A stretch of 64,000 bases of DNA from Kitasatospora sp. NA04385 (GCF_013364235.1 NZ_CP054919.1:6499314-6563313); one strand, 5' to 3'; counted from the stretch's first letter, positions 52,144 to 61,519 are shown. Notes: a model not told the origin generated them from the letters alone. Made by a program: numbers and translations.

Positions 52144-53904
52144 TCAGGACGCCGGGCAGGCGTCGGCGGTGGTGAGCAGCGCCGCGCTGCTCTGGGCGAT
52201 GGTCAGCCGCGTCCCGGTGAGCAGGGTCAGCGAGAGCGCGGTGACGCGGACGCCCTTGCCCCCGGCCAGCGGCGTCCGCTGGTTGACGACCAGCGAGCCG
52301 ACCAGCGGGAGGGCGATGGTGGTGTTCGGCGCCGCGTCGGCGGAGACGGCCACCCCGGCGACCCGCAGGTTGACCAGGGTGGTCGCGCCGCCGGTGTCGA
52401 CCGCGCCCGGCCCGTCGGCGGTGAGCGGCTGCCGGGCCCGGGCCGAGGTGCCGACCAGGTCGGCGGTGATCAGGCCGCCGAGCAGGTTGATCCCGGTGAC
52501 CTGGGCGTGGGCCGAGGCGGTGCGGGTGCCGTCGGTGTCGACGGTGCCGGAGGCGTCGGTGGTGAGGACGCCGAGGGTGCCGACGGCGCCGAGCCCGGCG
52601 TCGAGGACGGCGTGGTCGTCCTCGCCCGGCAGCGGGGTGCAGGAGTGGGCGGAGGCGGGCAGCGGGCCGATGCCGCCCAGCGGGGTGGTGAGCCGCACGC
52701 CGTGCGCCCGGGCGTCGAAGACGGGCGCGGTGAAGGTCACCGAGGTGCAGCCGGGCGGGTCGAGGCCGATCCGGGCGGTGACGTCCGCCGTGCACACCCG
52801 GTAGGTGCCGCCGGTGAGCGAGGTGAGCCGGACGGTGGCGGTGCAGGACGGCTGTCCGGCGGCCAGGTCGCCGTGCACGGTCACGGTGCCCGGCCCGGGG
52901 TCCGCGACGGCCGTGCCGGAGCCGCAGTCGGTGGTGGCGCTGCCGGGGTCGAGGACCAGCCCGGCGGGGAGCCGACCGGTGAACGACCAGCCCTGCTTGG
53001 CGGCCAGCTCGGCGGTGTTGGTGACGGTGAAGGTCAGCGTGGCGGGCGCGCCCACCGGCAGCTGGGCGGGGGAGAAGGCCTGGTCGAGCTGCGGGGTGGC
53101 GTCCAGCAGCCGGATGTTGTCGATCGCACCGTCGTTGCCGCCGCCGCTGGCCTGCTCGTTGACCAGCCGGATGCCGGCCGAATCACCGCTGAACAGCACC
53201 GAGCCGTTGCTGGTGTAGGTGCCCACCGAGGTGCCGCCGATGACCCGCCCCGGGTCCTGGCAGGGGTCGATGGGGGAGCTGAACGCGGCCCGCGGGGTGG
53301 CGCCGTCCAGCAGGTAGAAGGCGAGCAGCGGGTGGCTGGCGAAGCAGTTCTGGGCGGCCGCGTCCACCGAGAAGGTCAGGAAGCGGTTCTCCGCGCTCAG
53401 CGGGACCGGCCGCACCGTCTCCAGCTCGGTGCGCCCGGCGCCCGGGTCGGCCGAGGTGTAGGCGGTCAGCGAGTGGTTGGTGGTGGCGTCACCGCCCGCC
53501 CAGCTGCCCAGTGCGGCGGCCATCTGCTTGTTGGCGGCCCAGTAGCTGCCGCAGTAGACGCCGGGCGGCGGGGCGGCCGGGCCCTGCGCGGAGACGATCA
53601 GGCCGTTGCAGGCGGTCAGCCAGGCCGGGTCGGCGGTGTACTGCTCGGCGGTCGGCGCGGCGCCGGTGTAGTCGGTCAGCGTCGTGACGGCCGCGCCCTG
53701 GCCGTTCTCGAAGTCCTCGGTGAACACGGTGACCGGCGCGCTCGGCGTGCCGGGGTTCCCGGGCGCGTTCGCCGCCGCCGGGCCGATCGCGGCCAGCGAT
53801 CCGGCGGCCAGCGCGGCGACTCCCAGCAGGGCGCTCGCCGCCCGGCCCCGCCACCGTCCGCCGGCCGCCCCCGCCCGGTCTCCCCTCGGTCCGTGACCCC
53901 TCAT
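52144..53904 (-). CDS. secreted choice-of-anchor P-type surface protein
   Basis: 586 residues. A long signal peptide (Arg-rich start, Ala-rich hydrophobic core, cleavage around AAANA near residue 46) precedes beta-rich domains: a first domain with FTEDFENG and several Cys (about 50-260), an Ig-like DUF11-type segment (about 265-390), and a final repeat domain with alternating Val/Leu/Thr strands (about 400-575). The C-terminal pattern resembles the NCBI family choice-of-anchor P. Neither LPXTG nor a C-terminal membrane segment is visible. ATG 53902-53904 has AAAGGGG upstream. Extracellular adhesive or structural role is inferred only. Confidence 0.78.
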   Translation of the reverse strand: MRGHGPRGDRAGAAGGRWRGRAASALLGVAALAAGSLAAIGPAAANAPGNPGTPSAPVTVFTEDFENGQGAAVTTLTDYTGAAPTAEQYTADPAWLTACNGLIVSAQGPAAPPPGVYCGSYWAANKQMAAALGSWAGGDATTNHSLTAYTSADPGAGRTELETVRPVPLSAENRFLTFSVDAAAQNCFASHPLLAFYLLDGATPRAAFSSPIDPCQDPGRVIGGTSVGTYTSNGSVLFSGDSAGIRLVNEQASGGGNDGAIDNIRLLDATPQLDQAFSPAQLPVGAPATLTFTVTNTAELAAKQGWSFTGRLPAGLVLDPGSATTDCGSGTAVADPGPGTVTVHGDLAAGQPSCTATVRLTSLTGGTYRVCTADVTARIGLDPPGCTSVTFTAPVFDARAHGVRLTTPLGGIGPLPASAHSCTPLPGEDDHAVLDAGLGAVGTLGVLTTDASGTVDTDGTRTASAHAQVTGINLLGGLITADLVGTSARARQPLTADGPGAVDTGGATTLVNLRVAGVAVSADAAPNTTIALPLVGSLVVNQRTPLAGGKGVRVTALSLTLLTGTRLTIAQSSAALLTTADACPAS

Positions 53905-54083
53905 CCCGTACCCCTTTCGTGCCGCCCGGCCGCTCGCCCCGGCCGCACCGGGACGACGCGACGGGCGTCCACGGCCACTGTCCCGGCCGGGGGGCCTTCC
54001 GCACACGGGCGTACGGCGCCGCGACCGGTGCGGGTGCGCGCACGCGCGCCGTGCGATCCGGTGCGTGCCGCCACGCGCCCGGG

Positions 54084-54725
54084 CTAGCGCAGCACCGGGC
54101 GGCCCGCCGCGAGGCGGTCGTACAGGCGGTCGCCGTGGACGCCCGGGGCGTCGAAGCAGCTGTCCTCCTCCTGCTCGCCGTCGGCGAGCAGCACCTCGGG
54201 GACGAGGACCTCGGCGGCGGGCGGGGCGGCCACCTCGCGGTCCAGCTCGGCCAGGGCGTACGGCCGGGCGAGCACCGGGCCGGTCAGGGCGCCGCCGACC
54301 AGGTCGGGGAAGAACCCGGCGGAGAGGACGGTCACCCCGGCGGCCAGGTCGCCGCCGATCATCACCAGCTTGTCGGTCATGTGGCCGACGAACGCGCCGA
54401 CCCGGACGTGGCCGCGCACCAGCAGCTTGGCGTCGCCCTCCAGGTGCACGGCGGCCGCGGTCAGGTCGCCGAGGACGACCAGCGCCGGGCAGCCGTCGTC
54501 CGCGTTGAGCACCGCGCCCGCCACCGTCAGGTCGCCGTCGACGACCAGGCCGGTGCCCTCCAGGTCCAGGGCGTCCAGGTCGAGCGGCCCGGGCACGGAC
54601 AGCGCGCCGGAGTGGACGTCGTACGTCTCCTCGTAGAGGTTCCGGTAGCTGGAGACGGGCAGAGCGCGGGCGTCGAAGAGTGCGACGCATGCGTCCCAAC
54701 TCGTGGGCGCGGTAGTGATGTTCAT
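54084..54725 (-). CDS. bactofilin/polymer-forming-like beta-helix protein
   Basis: 213 residues. The central part (about 50-150) repeats short strands such as LVVDGDLTVAGAV, LVVLGDLTAAAVHLEG and LLVRGHVRVGAFVG, a beta-solenoid pattern like that of polymer-forming cytoskeletal proteins, but the N- and C-terminal tails differ and are partly acidic. No signal peptide, so cytoplasmic. ATG 54723-54725 has no clear ribosome binding site; the start is less certain than the frame. The gene stands between the surface protein and the Clp ATPase, on the same strand as both. Confidence 0.7.
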   Translation of the reverse strand: MNITTAPTSWDACVALFDARALPVSSYRNLYEETYDVHSGALSVPGPLDLDALDLEGTGLVVDGDLTVAGAVLNADDGCPALVVLGDLTAAAVHLEGDAKLLVRGHVRVGAFVGHMTDKLVMIGGDLAAGVTVLSAGFFPDLVGGALTGPVLARPYALAELDREVAAPPAAEVLVPEVLLADGEQEEDSCFDAPGVHGDRLYDRLAAGRPVLR

Positions 54726-54763
54726 GGCCGGGAGTCTGCCGGGCGGCACTGTCGGCGGACGCG

Positions 54764-54802
54764 CCGGAGCCCCCGTCGGGGGTGGTCGGCGGGGGCTCCG
54801 GC
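54764..54802 (-). terminator. 13-bp stem hairpin after the Clp ATPase gene
   Basis: The arms starting CCGGAGCCCCCG (54764-54775) and its complement (54790-54801) enclose a 14-nt loop, ten bases beyond the stop codon of the minus-strand Clp gene. No T-run follows. Confidence 0.75.
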
Positions 54803-54811
54803 GGGGTGGGG

Positions 54812-57301
54812 TCAGGAGGGGTCGGGGCGGCCGATCGAGCAGATGAGTTCGCCGTCCTCCGCGTCGGCGACGATGGTGTCGCCGGGGCGCAGGTCGCCGC
54901 CGAGCAGCAGGGTGGCGAGGCGGTTGTCCAGCTGGGTCTGGATGGTGCGGCGCAGCGGGCGGGCGCCGAACTCGGGCTGGTGGCCCCGGTCGACCAGCCA
55001 CTGCCTGGCGGCGGCGGTCACCTCCAGCTCCATCCCCTGGGCCCTGACCCGGCGTTCGGAGTTGGCGAGCATCAGGTCGACGATCCGCATCAGGTCCTCG
55101 GCGTCCAGCGCGTCGAAGACGATGATGTCGTCGATCCGGTTGAGGAACTCGGGCAGGAACCGCCCGCGCAGCTCCTCCATCAGCCGGTCGCGGATCTCCT
55201 CGGTCTCGCCCTTGTGGGCCAGGATCAGCTGCGAGCCGATGTTGGAGGTCATGATGACCACGGTGTTGCGGAAGTCGACGGTGCGCCCCTGGGCGTCGGT
55301 CAGCCGCCCGTCGTCGAGGACCTGGAGCAGCGCGTTGAAGACGTCCGGGTGGGCCTTCTCGACCTCGTCGAACAGCAGCACGCTGTACGGGCGGCGGCGC
55401 ACCGCCTCGGTGAGCTGCCCGGCCTCGTCGTAGCCGACGTACCCGGGCGGGGCGCCGACCAGGCGGGAGACGGTGTGCTTCTCCTGGAACTCGCTCATGT
55501 CGAAGCGGACCAGCCGGTCCTCGTCGCCGAAGATCAGCTCGGCCAGGGCCTTGGCGAGTTCGGTCTTGCCGACGCCGGTCGGGCCGAGGAACAGGAAGGA
55601 GCCGACCGGGCGGTTCGGGTCGGCCATGCCGGCCCGGCTGCGGCGCACCGCCTCGGAGACCGCGACCACCGCCTTGTCCTGGCCGATCACCCGGGCGTGC
55701 AGCTCGTCCTCCAGCTTGAGCAGCCGGGCCTTCTCGTCCTCGGTGAGCTGGGAGACCGGGATGCCGGTCTGCCGGGAGAGCACGTCGGCGATGTCGTCGA
55801 CGGTCACCGAGACCACGCCCTCGCGGCGCTCCTCGATCTCGGCGGTCTGCGCCTCCAGGTCGGCGATCCGGGACTTCAGCTCGGAGGCCCGGGAGAAGTC
55901 CTCGGCGGCCACCGCCTCGTCCTTCTCGCGGCGCAGCTTGGCCAGCTCGTCCTCGCGGCCGATCACCTCGGTGGAGCGGCCCAGGCCGCGCAGCCGGACC
56001 CGCGCGCCGGCCTGGTCGACCAGGTCGATGGCCTTGTCGGGCAGGAAGCGGTCGGAGACGTACCGGTCGGAGAGGTCGGCGGCGGCGCGCAGCGCCTCGT
56101 CGGTGAAGCGGACCTGGTGGTGCGCCTCGTAGGAGTCGCGCAGGCCCTCCAGGATCTGCACGGTCTCCTCGACCGAGGGCTCGGGGATCAGCACCGGCTG
56201 GAAGCGGCGCTCCAGCGCGGGGTCCTTCTCGATGTGCTTGCGGTACTCGTCGATGGTGGTGGCGCCGATGACGTGCAGCTCGCCGCGGGCCAGCGCGGGC
56301 TTGAGCATGTTGCCGGCGTCCATCGCGCCCTCGCCGCCGGCGCCCGCGCCGACCACGGTGTGCAGCTCGTCGATGAACAGGACGGTCGAGTCGGCGGCCT
56401 CGCGGACCTCGTCGATGACGTTCTTCAGCCGCTCCTCGAACTCGCCCCGGTACTTGGAGCCGGCCACCAGCCCGGACAGGTCGAGCGAGACCACCCGCCG
56501 GTCCTTCAGGGTGGAGGGCACGTCGCCGGAGACGATCCGCTGGGCCAGGCCCTCCACGATGGCGGTCTTGCCGACGCCGGGCTCGCCGATCAGCACCGGG
56601 TTGTTCTTGGAGCGGCGGGAGAGGATCTCGACGGTCTGCTCGATCTCCTCGGCCCGGCCGACCACCGGGTCCAGCCGGCCCAGCTTGGCGTCCTCGGTGA
56701 GGTCGCGGCCGTACTCGTCCAGGGTCGGCGTCCTGCTCTCGGCCTTCGCGGGCGCCCGCTCGCCCCGGGCGGCGGCCTCGGCGCCGCTGCGCAGCCGGGA
56801 GGCGTCGGCGCCCTGGGCACCGAGCAGGCGGCCGGCCGCCGAGTCGGGGTCGTCCAGCAGGGCGGCCAGCACGTGCTCGGGGCCGATGTAGGAGACGCCG
56901 GCGGCCTGCGAGCGGGCGTGCGCGCCGATCAGGACGCGCTTGGCGGCCGGGGTGAGGCCCGGGTCCACGGACGGGTCGGCCGCGCCGGCCGGCAGGCTGC
57001 GCTCCAGGGCGGCGGCCAGCTGGTCCGGGTCGGCGCCGGCCTGGGCCAGCAGGCTCCGGGACGGCTCGACCCGGGTGGCGGCCCACAGCAGGTGCGGGGT
57101 GTCCAGGTCGGCGCTGCCGTCCTCCTGGGCGCGCAGCTCGGCGCGGGCGATCAGGTCGCGGGCGGACTCGGTCAGCAGCCGCCCGATCGGGACGCGCTGC
57201 ACGGCCGGCGGGGAGGCGGCCGGATTGAGGCCGAAGAAGCGGTTGAGCAGTTCGGAGAAGGCGTCGTCGGAGCCGAAAGAGCCGAAGCCGGGCACGGTCA
57301 T
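54812..57301 (-). CDS. ClpC-like AAA+ unfoldase (Clp ATP-binding subunit)
   Basis: 829 residues. N-terminal Clp repeat domain (about 35-165), first AAA module with GEPGVGKT and a FIDELH Walker B, a short middle domain with a UVR-like helix (EDFSRASELKSRIADLE), and a second AAA module with GPTGVGKTELAKAL and LFDEVEKAH. The lack of the long ClpB coiled coil and presence of the UVR-like helix place it nearer ClpC, probably working with ClpP elsewhere in the genome. ATG 57299-57301. I saw neither the HspR HAIR pattern nor a clear ClgR site upstream. Confidence 0.93.
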   Translation of the reverse strand: MTVPGFGSFGSDDAFSELLNRFFGLNPAASPPAVQRVPIGRLLTESARDLIARAELRAQEDGSADLDTPHLLWAATRVEPSRSLLAQAGADPDQLAAALERSLPAGAADPSVDPGLTPAAKRVLIGAHARSQAAGVSYIGPEHVLAALLDDPDSAAGRLLGAQGADASRLRSGAEAAARGERAPAKAESRTPTLDEYGRDLTEDAKLGRLDPVVGRAEEIEQTVEILSRRSKNNPVLIGEPGVGKTAIVEGLAQRIVSGDVPSTLKDRRVVSLDLSGLVAGSKYRGEFEERLKNVIDEVREAADSTVLFIDELHTVVGAGAGGEGAMDAGNMLKPALARGELHVIGATTIDEYRKHIEKDPALERRFQPVLIPEPSVEETVQILEGLRDSYEAHHQVRFTDEALRAAADLSDRYVSDRFLPDKAIDLVDQAGARVRLRGLGRSTEVIGREDELAKLRREKDEAVAAEDFSRASELKSRIADLEAQTAEIEERREGVVSVTVDDIADVLSRQTGIPVSQLTEDEKARLLKLEDELHARVIGQDKAVVAVSEAVRRSRAGMADPNRPVGSFLFLGPTGVGKTELAKALAELIFGDEDRLVRFDMSEFQEKHTVSRLVGAPPGYVGYDEAGQLTEAVRRRPYSVLLFDEVEKAHPDVFNALLQVLDDGRLTDAQGRTVDFRNTVVIMTSNIGSQLILAHKGETEEIRDRLMEELRGRFLPEFLNRIDDIIVFDALDAEDLMRIVDLMLANSERRVRAQGMELEVTAAARQWLVDRGHQPEFGARPLRRTIQTQLDNRLATLLLGGDLRPGDTIVADAEDGELICSIGRPDPS

Positions 57302-57547
57302 CGTGAGGGCACTCCCATGGGCGGACGGGCAGCAGTCCCCCCGAACTATTCCAAGGCCGGACATACACCGCCCGACGGGGTGATCCGGACAGGTGGCGGG
57401 GGCCGCGCCCGGCCGCTTCCCGGTCGGCTTCCGGGAACTTGGGACAGGCATTACCCGCCCATGGGACTCTGATGACCAACATGCTCCAGCGGGCACCCCG
57501 GGCCGACCGCCCGGGGTGCCCGCACGCGCCACGGAGGGGGACAGGCC
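57302..57547. other. intergenic region between the Clp and deacetylase genes
   Basis: 246 bp between divergent starts. CCCATGGG occurs at 57314-57321 and 57458-57465 in oppositely oriented contexts (CCGCCCATGGGA on each outer strand), one close to each gene. GAACTATTCC at 57343-57352 is AT-richer and may contain the Clp -10 on the minus strand. Confidence 0.4.
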
Positions 57548-58480
57548 ATGCCGACCACGGATCGCGCCGCCAGGCGGCGGGGCGTCGACGCGCTGCTGCG
57601 CCGCTCCCCGCTCCAGCCCGTCTTCCGGGCCCGCGCCGCCCGCCGCCTCGCCGTGCTCGCCTACCACGGCGTCGACGACCCGGCCGCCTTCCGCGCCCAG
57701 ATGGAGCGGCTGGCCCGCACCGCCCGCCCGGTCGGGGTCGACGAGGTGGCCCGGGCCGCCGAGCACCGCCGCCCGCTGCCCGACCGCAGCGTGCTGGTCA
57801 CCTTCGACGACGGCGACCGCACCGTGCTCACCGAGGCGCTGCCCGTCCTGGCCCGGCTCGGCATCCCCGCCGCCGCCTACGTGATCACCGACCTGATCGG
57901 CGGCGACCAGCCCTACTGGTGGGCCGAGGCCGCCCACCTGGTCGCCCACGGCGGCCGCGCCGGAGCGCTGCCCGGCCCCGACCCGGCCGCCGCCGTCCGC
58001 CGGCTCAAGGCGCTGCCCGACGCCCAACGGCAGCACGCGCTCGCCGAGTTGCGCGCCACCGCCGCCCGACCGGCGCCCCGGCAGCGGCAGTTGAGCCGCG
58101 ACGACCTGCACACCCTGGCCGACGCCGGGCTGGCGATCGGCAACCACACCGCCTCCCACCCCTGCCTCGACCGCTGCGAGGACGCCGACCTCGACGCCCA
58201 ACTCGTCGGCGCGCACGACCGGTTGACCCAGTGGATGGGCAGCCCGCCGACCAGCTTCGCCTACCCCAACGGCAACTACGACCCGCGCGCCGACCGGGTG
58301 CTGCGCACCCTCGGGTACCGTACGGGGTTCCTGTTCGACCACCGGCACGCCGAACTGGCCCCGGCGCACCGGCTGCGGATCAGCCGGCTGCGGGTCAACT
58401 CGCACACCGGGCGGGACCGCTTCGACACCATCCTGTCCGGACTGCACCCGGCCGTGCACCGGTTGCGCGGCGGGCGCTGA
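57548..58480 (+). CDS. polysaccharide deacetylase (NodB-type)
   Basis: 310 residues. NodB motifs: TFDDGD (metal/catalytic Asp, about 79-84), HTASH (metal His pair, about 199-203) and FAYPNGNYD (about 237-245). An N-terminal LAVLAYHGVDD strand leads into the barrel. There is no signal peptide and only a basic start, so it may act in the cytoplasm or on a lipid-linked sugar. ATG 57548 has GGAGGGGGACAGG upstream. It is followed after 28 bp by a GNAT/FemAB-like gene, which suggests a two-gene operon that modifies an envelope or exported polysaccharide. Confidence 0.92.
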   Translation: MPTTDRAARRRGVDALLRRSPLQPVFRARAARRLAVLAYHGVDDPAAFRAQMERLARTARPVGVDEVARAAEHRRPLPDRSVLVTFDDGDRTVLTEALPVLARLGIPAAAYVITDLIGGDQPYWWAEAAHLVAHGGRAGALPGPDPAAAVRRLKALPDAQRQHALAELRATAARPAPRQRQLSRDDLHTLADAGLAIGNHTASHPCLDRCEDADLDAQLVGAHDRLTQWMGSPPTSFAYPNGNYDPRADRVLRTLGYRTGFLFDHRHAELAPAHRLRISRLRVNSHTGRDRFDTILSGLHPAVHRLRGGR

Positions 58481-58508
58481 AAGACACCGGGAAGAGGGTG
58501 GGGGAGCA

Positions 58509-59564
58509 GTGCCGGAGATCCACCGCACGTCCGAACTGGACGGCGAACTCGTGCACGACTGGCGGGAGTTGATCGCCCAGGACGCGGAGGGCTCGTGGTT
58601 CGCCGGGCCGGACTGGGTGCTGGCCTGGTGGCGCACCCTGGGCGCCGGACAGGACGGCGAGATCGCGGTGTGGCGCGGGCCGGACGGCCGGGCCGAGGCG
58701 GTGCTGCCGCTCACCGCCACCCGGCTGCGCGCGCACCGCCGGCTGCCCGTCGAGGTGCCCGCGCTCACCCTGCTCGGCACCGGCCCGGGCGCCGCCGACC
58801 ACTGCGGGCCCGCCGTCCGCCCGCACCGGCGCGCCGACGTCGCCGTGTGGCTCGCCGAACGGGCCCGCCGCAGCACCCTGTGGCTGCCCGAACTGGACGC
58901 CGCGCACACCGACCTGCTGCCGCCCGGCGCCCGCCCCGTCACCCGCTCCGCCTGCCCGCGCGCCGACCTGACCGACGGCCCCGACCGGCTCGGCTCCCGG
59001 GACTTCCGGGCCGCCAACCGGCGCGCCCACCGCCGGCTCGCCGCCGCCGGGGTCAGCTTCCACTGGCTGCCGCCCGGCACCGCCACCGGGTCCGATTCCT
59101 CCGGCGACCTGCTGGACGACCTGCTGCGGCTGCACCGGCTCCGCCGGGAGGCCGTGGCGGGCGGGGCGGGCGGGGCCAGCAGCTTCGCCGCCGACCGGCT
59201 GCCGCTGCACCGGCTGCTGCTGCGCGGCGCCGCCCCCGGCTGCGGACCGGCCCTCCAGATCGCCCGGCACCGCGACGAGGTGGTGGGCGTGCTGTACGGC
59301 TTCCGCTGGGCCGACCGGTTCGCCTACTACCAGACCGGCTGGGACCCGCGCTGGGCCGCCGAGTCGCTGGGCACCGCGCTGGTCGACGCGGCGATCCGCA
59401 GCTGCGCCGCCGAGGGCGTGCGGACCTTCGACTTCCTGCGTGGCCGGGAGCCGTACAAGTACCGGTTCGGCGCGGTGGACCGCACCGACACCGGCTGGCT
59501 GCTGCCGCGCGGCCCCGGCGGGGCGCTGCTATCGCTCAAGCACCGCCTGCGGGCGGCAGGTTGA
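58509..59564 (+). CDS. GNAT/FemAB-like acyltransferase (CelD/BcsL type)
   Basis: 351 residues. The C-terminal half (about 230-340) resembles the Acetyltransf_6 fold of CelD/BcsL-like proteins: a DEVVGVLYGFRW strand, YYQTGWDPRWAAESLGTALV (residues about 279-298) and DFLRGREPYKYRFGA. The N-terminal half shows W-F-A-G-P-D-W-V-L-A-W-W, typical of the same family. Members occur in exopolysaccharide loci next to deacetylases. The GTG at 58509 lies close after a G-rich stretch, so the start is not certain. It is convergent with the YchJ gene, 7 bp apart. Confidence 0.85.
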   Translation: MPEIHRTSELDGELVHDWRELIAQDAEGSWFAGPDWVLAWWRTLGAGQDGEIAVWRGPDGRAEAVLPLTATRLRAHRRLPVEVPALTLLGTGPGAADHCGPAVRPHRRADVAVWLAERARRSTLWLPELDAAHTDLLPPGARPVTRSACPRADLTDGPDRLGSRDFRAANRRAHRRLAAAGVSFHWLPPGTATGSDSSGDLLDDLLRLHRLRREAVAGGAGGASSFAADRLPLHRLLLRGAAPGCGPALQIARHRDEVVGVLYGFRWADRFAYYQTGWDPRWAAESLGTALVDAAIRSCAAEGVRTFDFLRGREPYKYRFGAVDRTDTGWLLPRGPGGALLSLKHRLRAAG

Positions 59565-59571
59565 CCGGGCG

Positions 59572-59994
59572 TCAGGCCCGGACGTCGCCGTCCAGGTAGA
59601 CCCACTCGCCCCGGTGGCGCACGAAGCGGCTGTGCTCGTGCAGCGCGTCGGCCCGGCCGCCCTCCAGGTAGTGGGCGCGGAACTCGACGGTGCCCTCGGT
59701 GTGGAACGGGCCGCCCTCGGCCGAACCCAGGATCTCCAGGCGCTCCCAGCGCAGCGAGGGGTCGAAGTCGACCGAGGCGGGCCGGGTGTCCGGGTGCCAG
59801 GAGCGCAGCAGGTACGGCTCGTCGCGGACCGCGAAGGCGCTGAACCGGGAGCGCATCACCTGCTCGGCGCTGCTCGCCGCGGCCTCGCCGCGGTGCAGGC
59901 GGCCGCAGCACTCGGCGTACCGGGCGGGGCGGCCGCAGGGGCAGTCGGTCGGGGCGGCGGGGGCGGGGGTGCGTCGGCGGGCCATGCGGTCCAT
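59572..59994 (-). CDS. YchJ family protein (SEC-C motif)
   Basis: 140 residues. An N-terminal SEC-C zinc motif (CPCG, then CCGRLH) is followed by the YchJ core with SRFSAFAVRDEPYLLRSWHPDTRP and a final FRAHYLEGG strand, all of the UPF0225 type. Function unknown. ATG 59992-59994 or 59983-59985 may be used. Cytoplasmic. Confidence 0.92.
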   Translation of the reverse strand: MDRMARRRTPAPAAPTDCPCGRPARYAECCGRLHRGEAAASSAEQVMRSRFSAFAVRDEPYLLRSWHPDTRPASVDFDPSLRWERLEILGSAEGGPFHTEGTVEFRAHYLEGGRADALHEHSRFVRHRGEWVYLDGDVRA

Positions 59995-60161
59995 TATCGC
60001 GCGGGCCGCACCCCGGCCGGGCGGCGCGGCGGTCGGCTTCCGCCCGGTCCGTCCCGGCGCGGCGCAGGCATGGGTCCGGGCGTCGCGGGCAGGATGGGCG
60101 GGTGCCGCGCCCGGCGCGGCAGCGGAGAGGACGACCGTCGGCGAGGGCGAAGGGAACCACG

Positions 60162-60656
60162 ATGAGCGACCACCACCACAACGTGCTGCTGCTCGGCTTC
60201 ACCGACCGGGAGGAGTGCCGCCGGGCCTACGAGGACGCGATGCACCTGCCCGGGCTGCGGCAGGTCGCGGTGCTGGAACGGGACGCCGAGGGCATCGTCG
60301 ACATCCCGGAGAGCCACATCCGCGGCGCCGGCGTCCCCACCGTCGGCTCCGGCCTGGTCGGCGGCCTGGTCGGGCTGCTCGGCGGGCCGATCGGCGTGCT
60401 GCTGGGCTTCGCCGCCGGTGCGGCGATCGGCAACGCCGCCGAGCAGACCGAGATGACCGACGGCGGCGCGGGCCTGATCGTGCTCTCCTCCCGGGTCGAC
60501 AACGGGCGGGCGCTGCTGGTGGCCGACCTGGTCGAGCACGAGAGCGGGCCCGCCGACGAACTGGCCGCGAAGTACGGGGCCTCGGTGGAGCGGATCTCCG
60601 CCGAGCAGTTCGCCGAGCAGGTCCGGATCGCCAAGGAGAGGACCCCGGAGGACTGA
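60162..60656 (+). CDS. DUF1269 family protein
   Basis: 164 residues. The domain contains a central Gly-rich hydrophobic stretch (about 60-90, VGGLVGLLGGPIGVLLGFAAGAAIG in parts) that could insert in a membrane, flanked by an N-terminal VLLLGFTDREECRRAYE strand-helix and a C-terminal GLIVLSSRVDNGRALLVADLVE region. Function unknown. ATG 60162 follows GAAGGGAACCACG. Confidence 0.9.
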   Translation: MSDHHHNVLLLGFTDREECRRAYEDAMHLPGLRQVAVLERDAEGIVDIPESHIRGAGVPTVGSGLVGGLVGLLGGPIGVLLGFAAGAAIGNAAEQTEMTDGGAGLIVLSSRVDNGRALLVADLVEHESGPADELAAKYGASVERISAEQFAEQVRIAKERTPED

Positions 60657-60733
60657 CCGGCCCCGCGCCCCGGGCGCGTGCGCCGCGGCGGCCGCCGGAG
60701 CCGTCGCGGCGCCCGCCGCCGCGGCCGGAGCGG

Positions 60734-61126
60734 TCAGAAGTACGGGCGGTAGCCGTCCTTGAGCCTGTCGAGGTCGCGCCGCTCGCGCTTGGTCGGCCGC
60801 CCCGCGCCCCGGTCGCGCTGGGCGACCGCGGCCGGCCGCTCCTCGCGCGGCGGCGGCGGGGGGCTGTGGTCCACGTAGCAGGTCTCGGCGACCGGGGCGC
60901 CGACCCGCTTGGCGATCGGCCGCACCACCTGGACGATCCGTTCCCGCCCCTCGACCCGCACCCGCACGTCGTCCCCCGGTTTGACGTGCTGCGCGGGCTT
61001 CGCCGTCGCCCCGTTCACCTTCACGTGCCCGGCCCGGCAGGCCGCGCCCGCCGCCGAGCGGGTCTTGATCAGCCGGATCGCCCAGATCCAGCTGTCGATC
61101 CGCGCGCTCGCCTCGTCCGCACTCAT
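60734..61126 (-). CDS. S4-domain RNA-binding protein (HSP15-like)
   Basis: 130 residues. The S4 RNA-binding fold (about 8-65) has the RIDSWIWAIRLIKTRSAA start and the GHVKVNGATAKPAQHVKPGD turn of HSP15-type proteins. The C-terminal 60 residues are basic and Pro-rich. HSP15 rescues stalled 50S-peptidyl-tRNA complexes in E. coli; the same role is possible. ATG 61124-61126. Confidence 0.92.
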   Translation of the reverse strand: MSADEASARIDSWIWAIRLIKTRSAAGAACRAGHVKVNGATAKPAQHVKPGDDVRVRVEGRERIVQVVRPIAKRVGAPVAETCYVDHSPPPPPREERPAAVAQRDRGAGRPTKRERRDLDRLKDGYRPYF

Positions 61127-61187
61127 GGCACGACTCTAGTGCCGCGGGGGGCCGTTTCGGGCGGTGCGACGGGGGCAACCGGGGGCC

Positions 61188-61451
61188 ATGGAGACCACCA
61201 CCGAGCGCACCGAAGAGCCGATCGAGACCCAGGGCGGCGAGGACCACCTCCTGCTCAGCGCCGACACCAACGGTGACGGCAGGCCCGACGTCTGGCTGAC
61301 CGACACCACCGGCGACGGCAAGGCCGACCTCTACCAGTTCGACACCACCGGCGACGGCGAGGTCGACGTGACCATCGTGGAGCGCGCCGAGGAGCCCGGG
61401 GCCGACCGGGTCGTGGTGGGCGGGGACGCGGGGCACCCCCGGCACGGGTGA
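61188..61451 (+). CDS. small acidic protein with Asp/Gly-rich calcium-binding-like repeats
   Basis: 87 residues. The core contains three consecutive units around DTNGDGRPD, DTTGDGKAD and DTTGDGEVD, each spaced 12 residues, as in dockerin or type III repeat calcium loops. No signal peptide. The family is not recognised beyond the loops. ATG 61188 follows a G-run. It ends just before a strong terminator at 61474. Confidence 0.8.
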   Translation: METTTERTEEPIETQGGEDHLLLSADTNGDGRPDVWLTDTTGDGKADLYQFDTTGDGEVDVTIVERAEEPGADRVVVGGDAGHPRHG

Positions 61452-61473
61452 TCCCGCCGCGGGGAGGATCCTC

Positions 61474-61519
61474 GGCCGGTGCGGACCCGTGGGGCGGGTC
61501 CGCACCGGCCGCCGTTTTT
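61474..61519 (+). terminator. Rho-independent terminator with 16-bp stem and T-run
   Basis: The 16-base arm at 61474-61489 (starting GGCCGGTGCGG) pairs perfectly with 61495-61510 across a five-base loop, followed by TTTTT at 61515-61519. It is the clearest classical terminator in the window and ends the small Asp/Gly repeat gene. Confidence 0.92.

Noticed and set aside
57302..57480. HspR-type HAIR repeat (CTTGAGT-N7-ACTCAAG) or ClgR site expected before a clp gene
   Set aside because: Only CTTGGAATAGTTC is present, which does not match either consensus.
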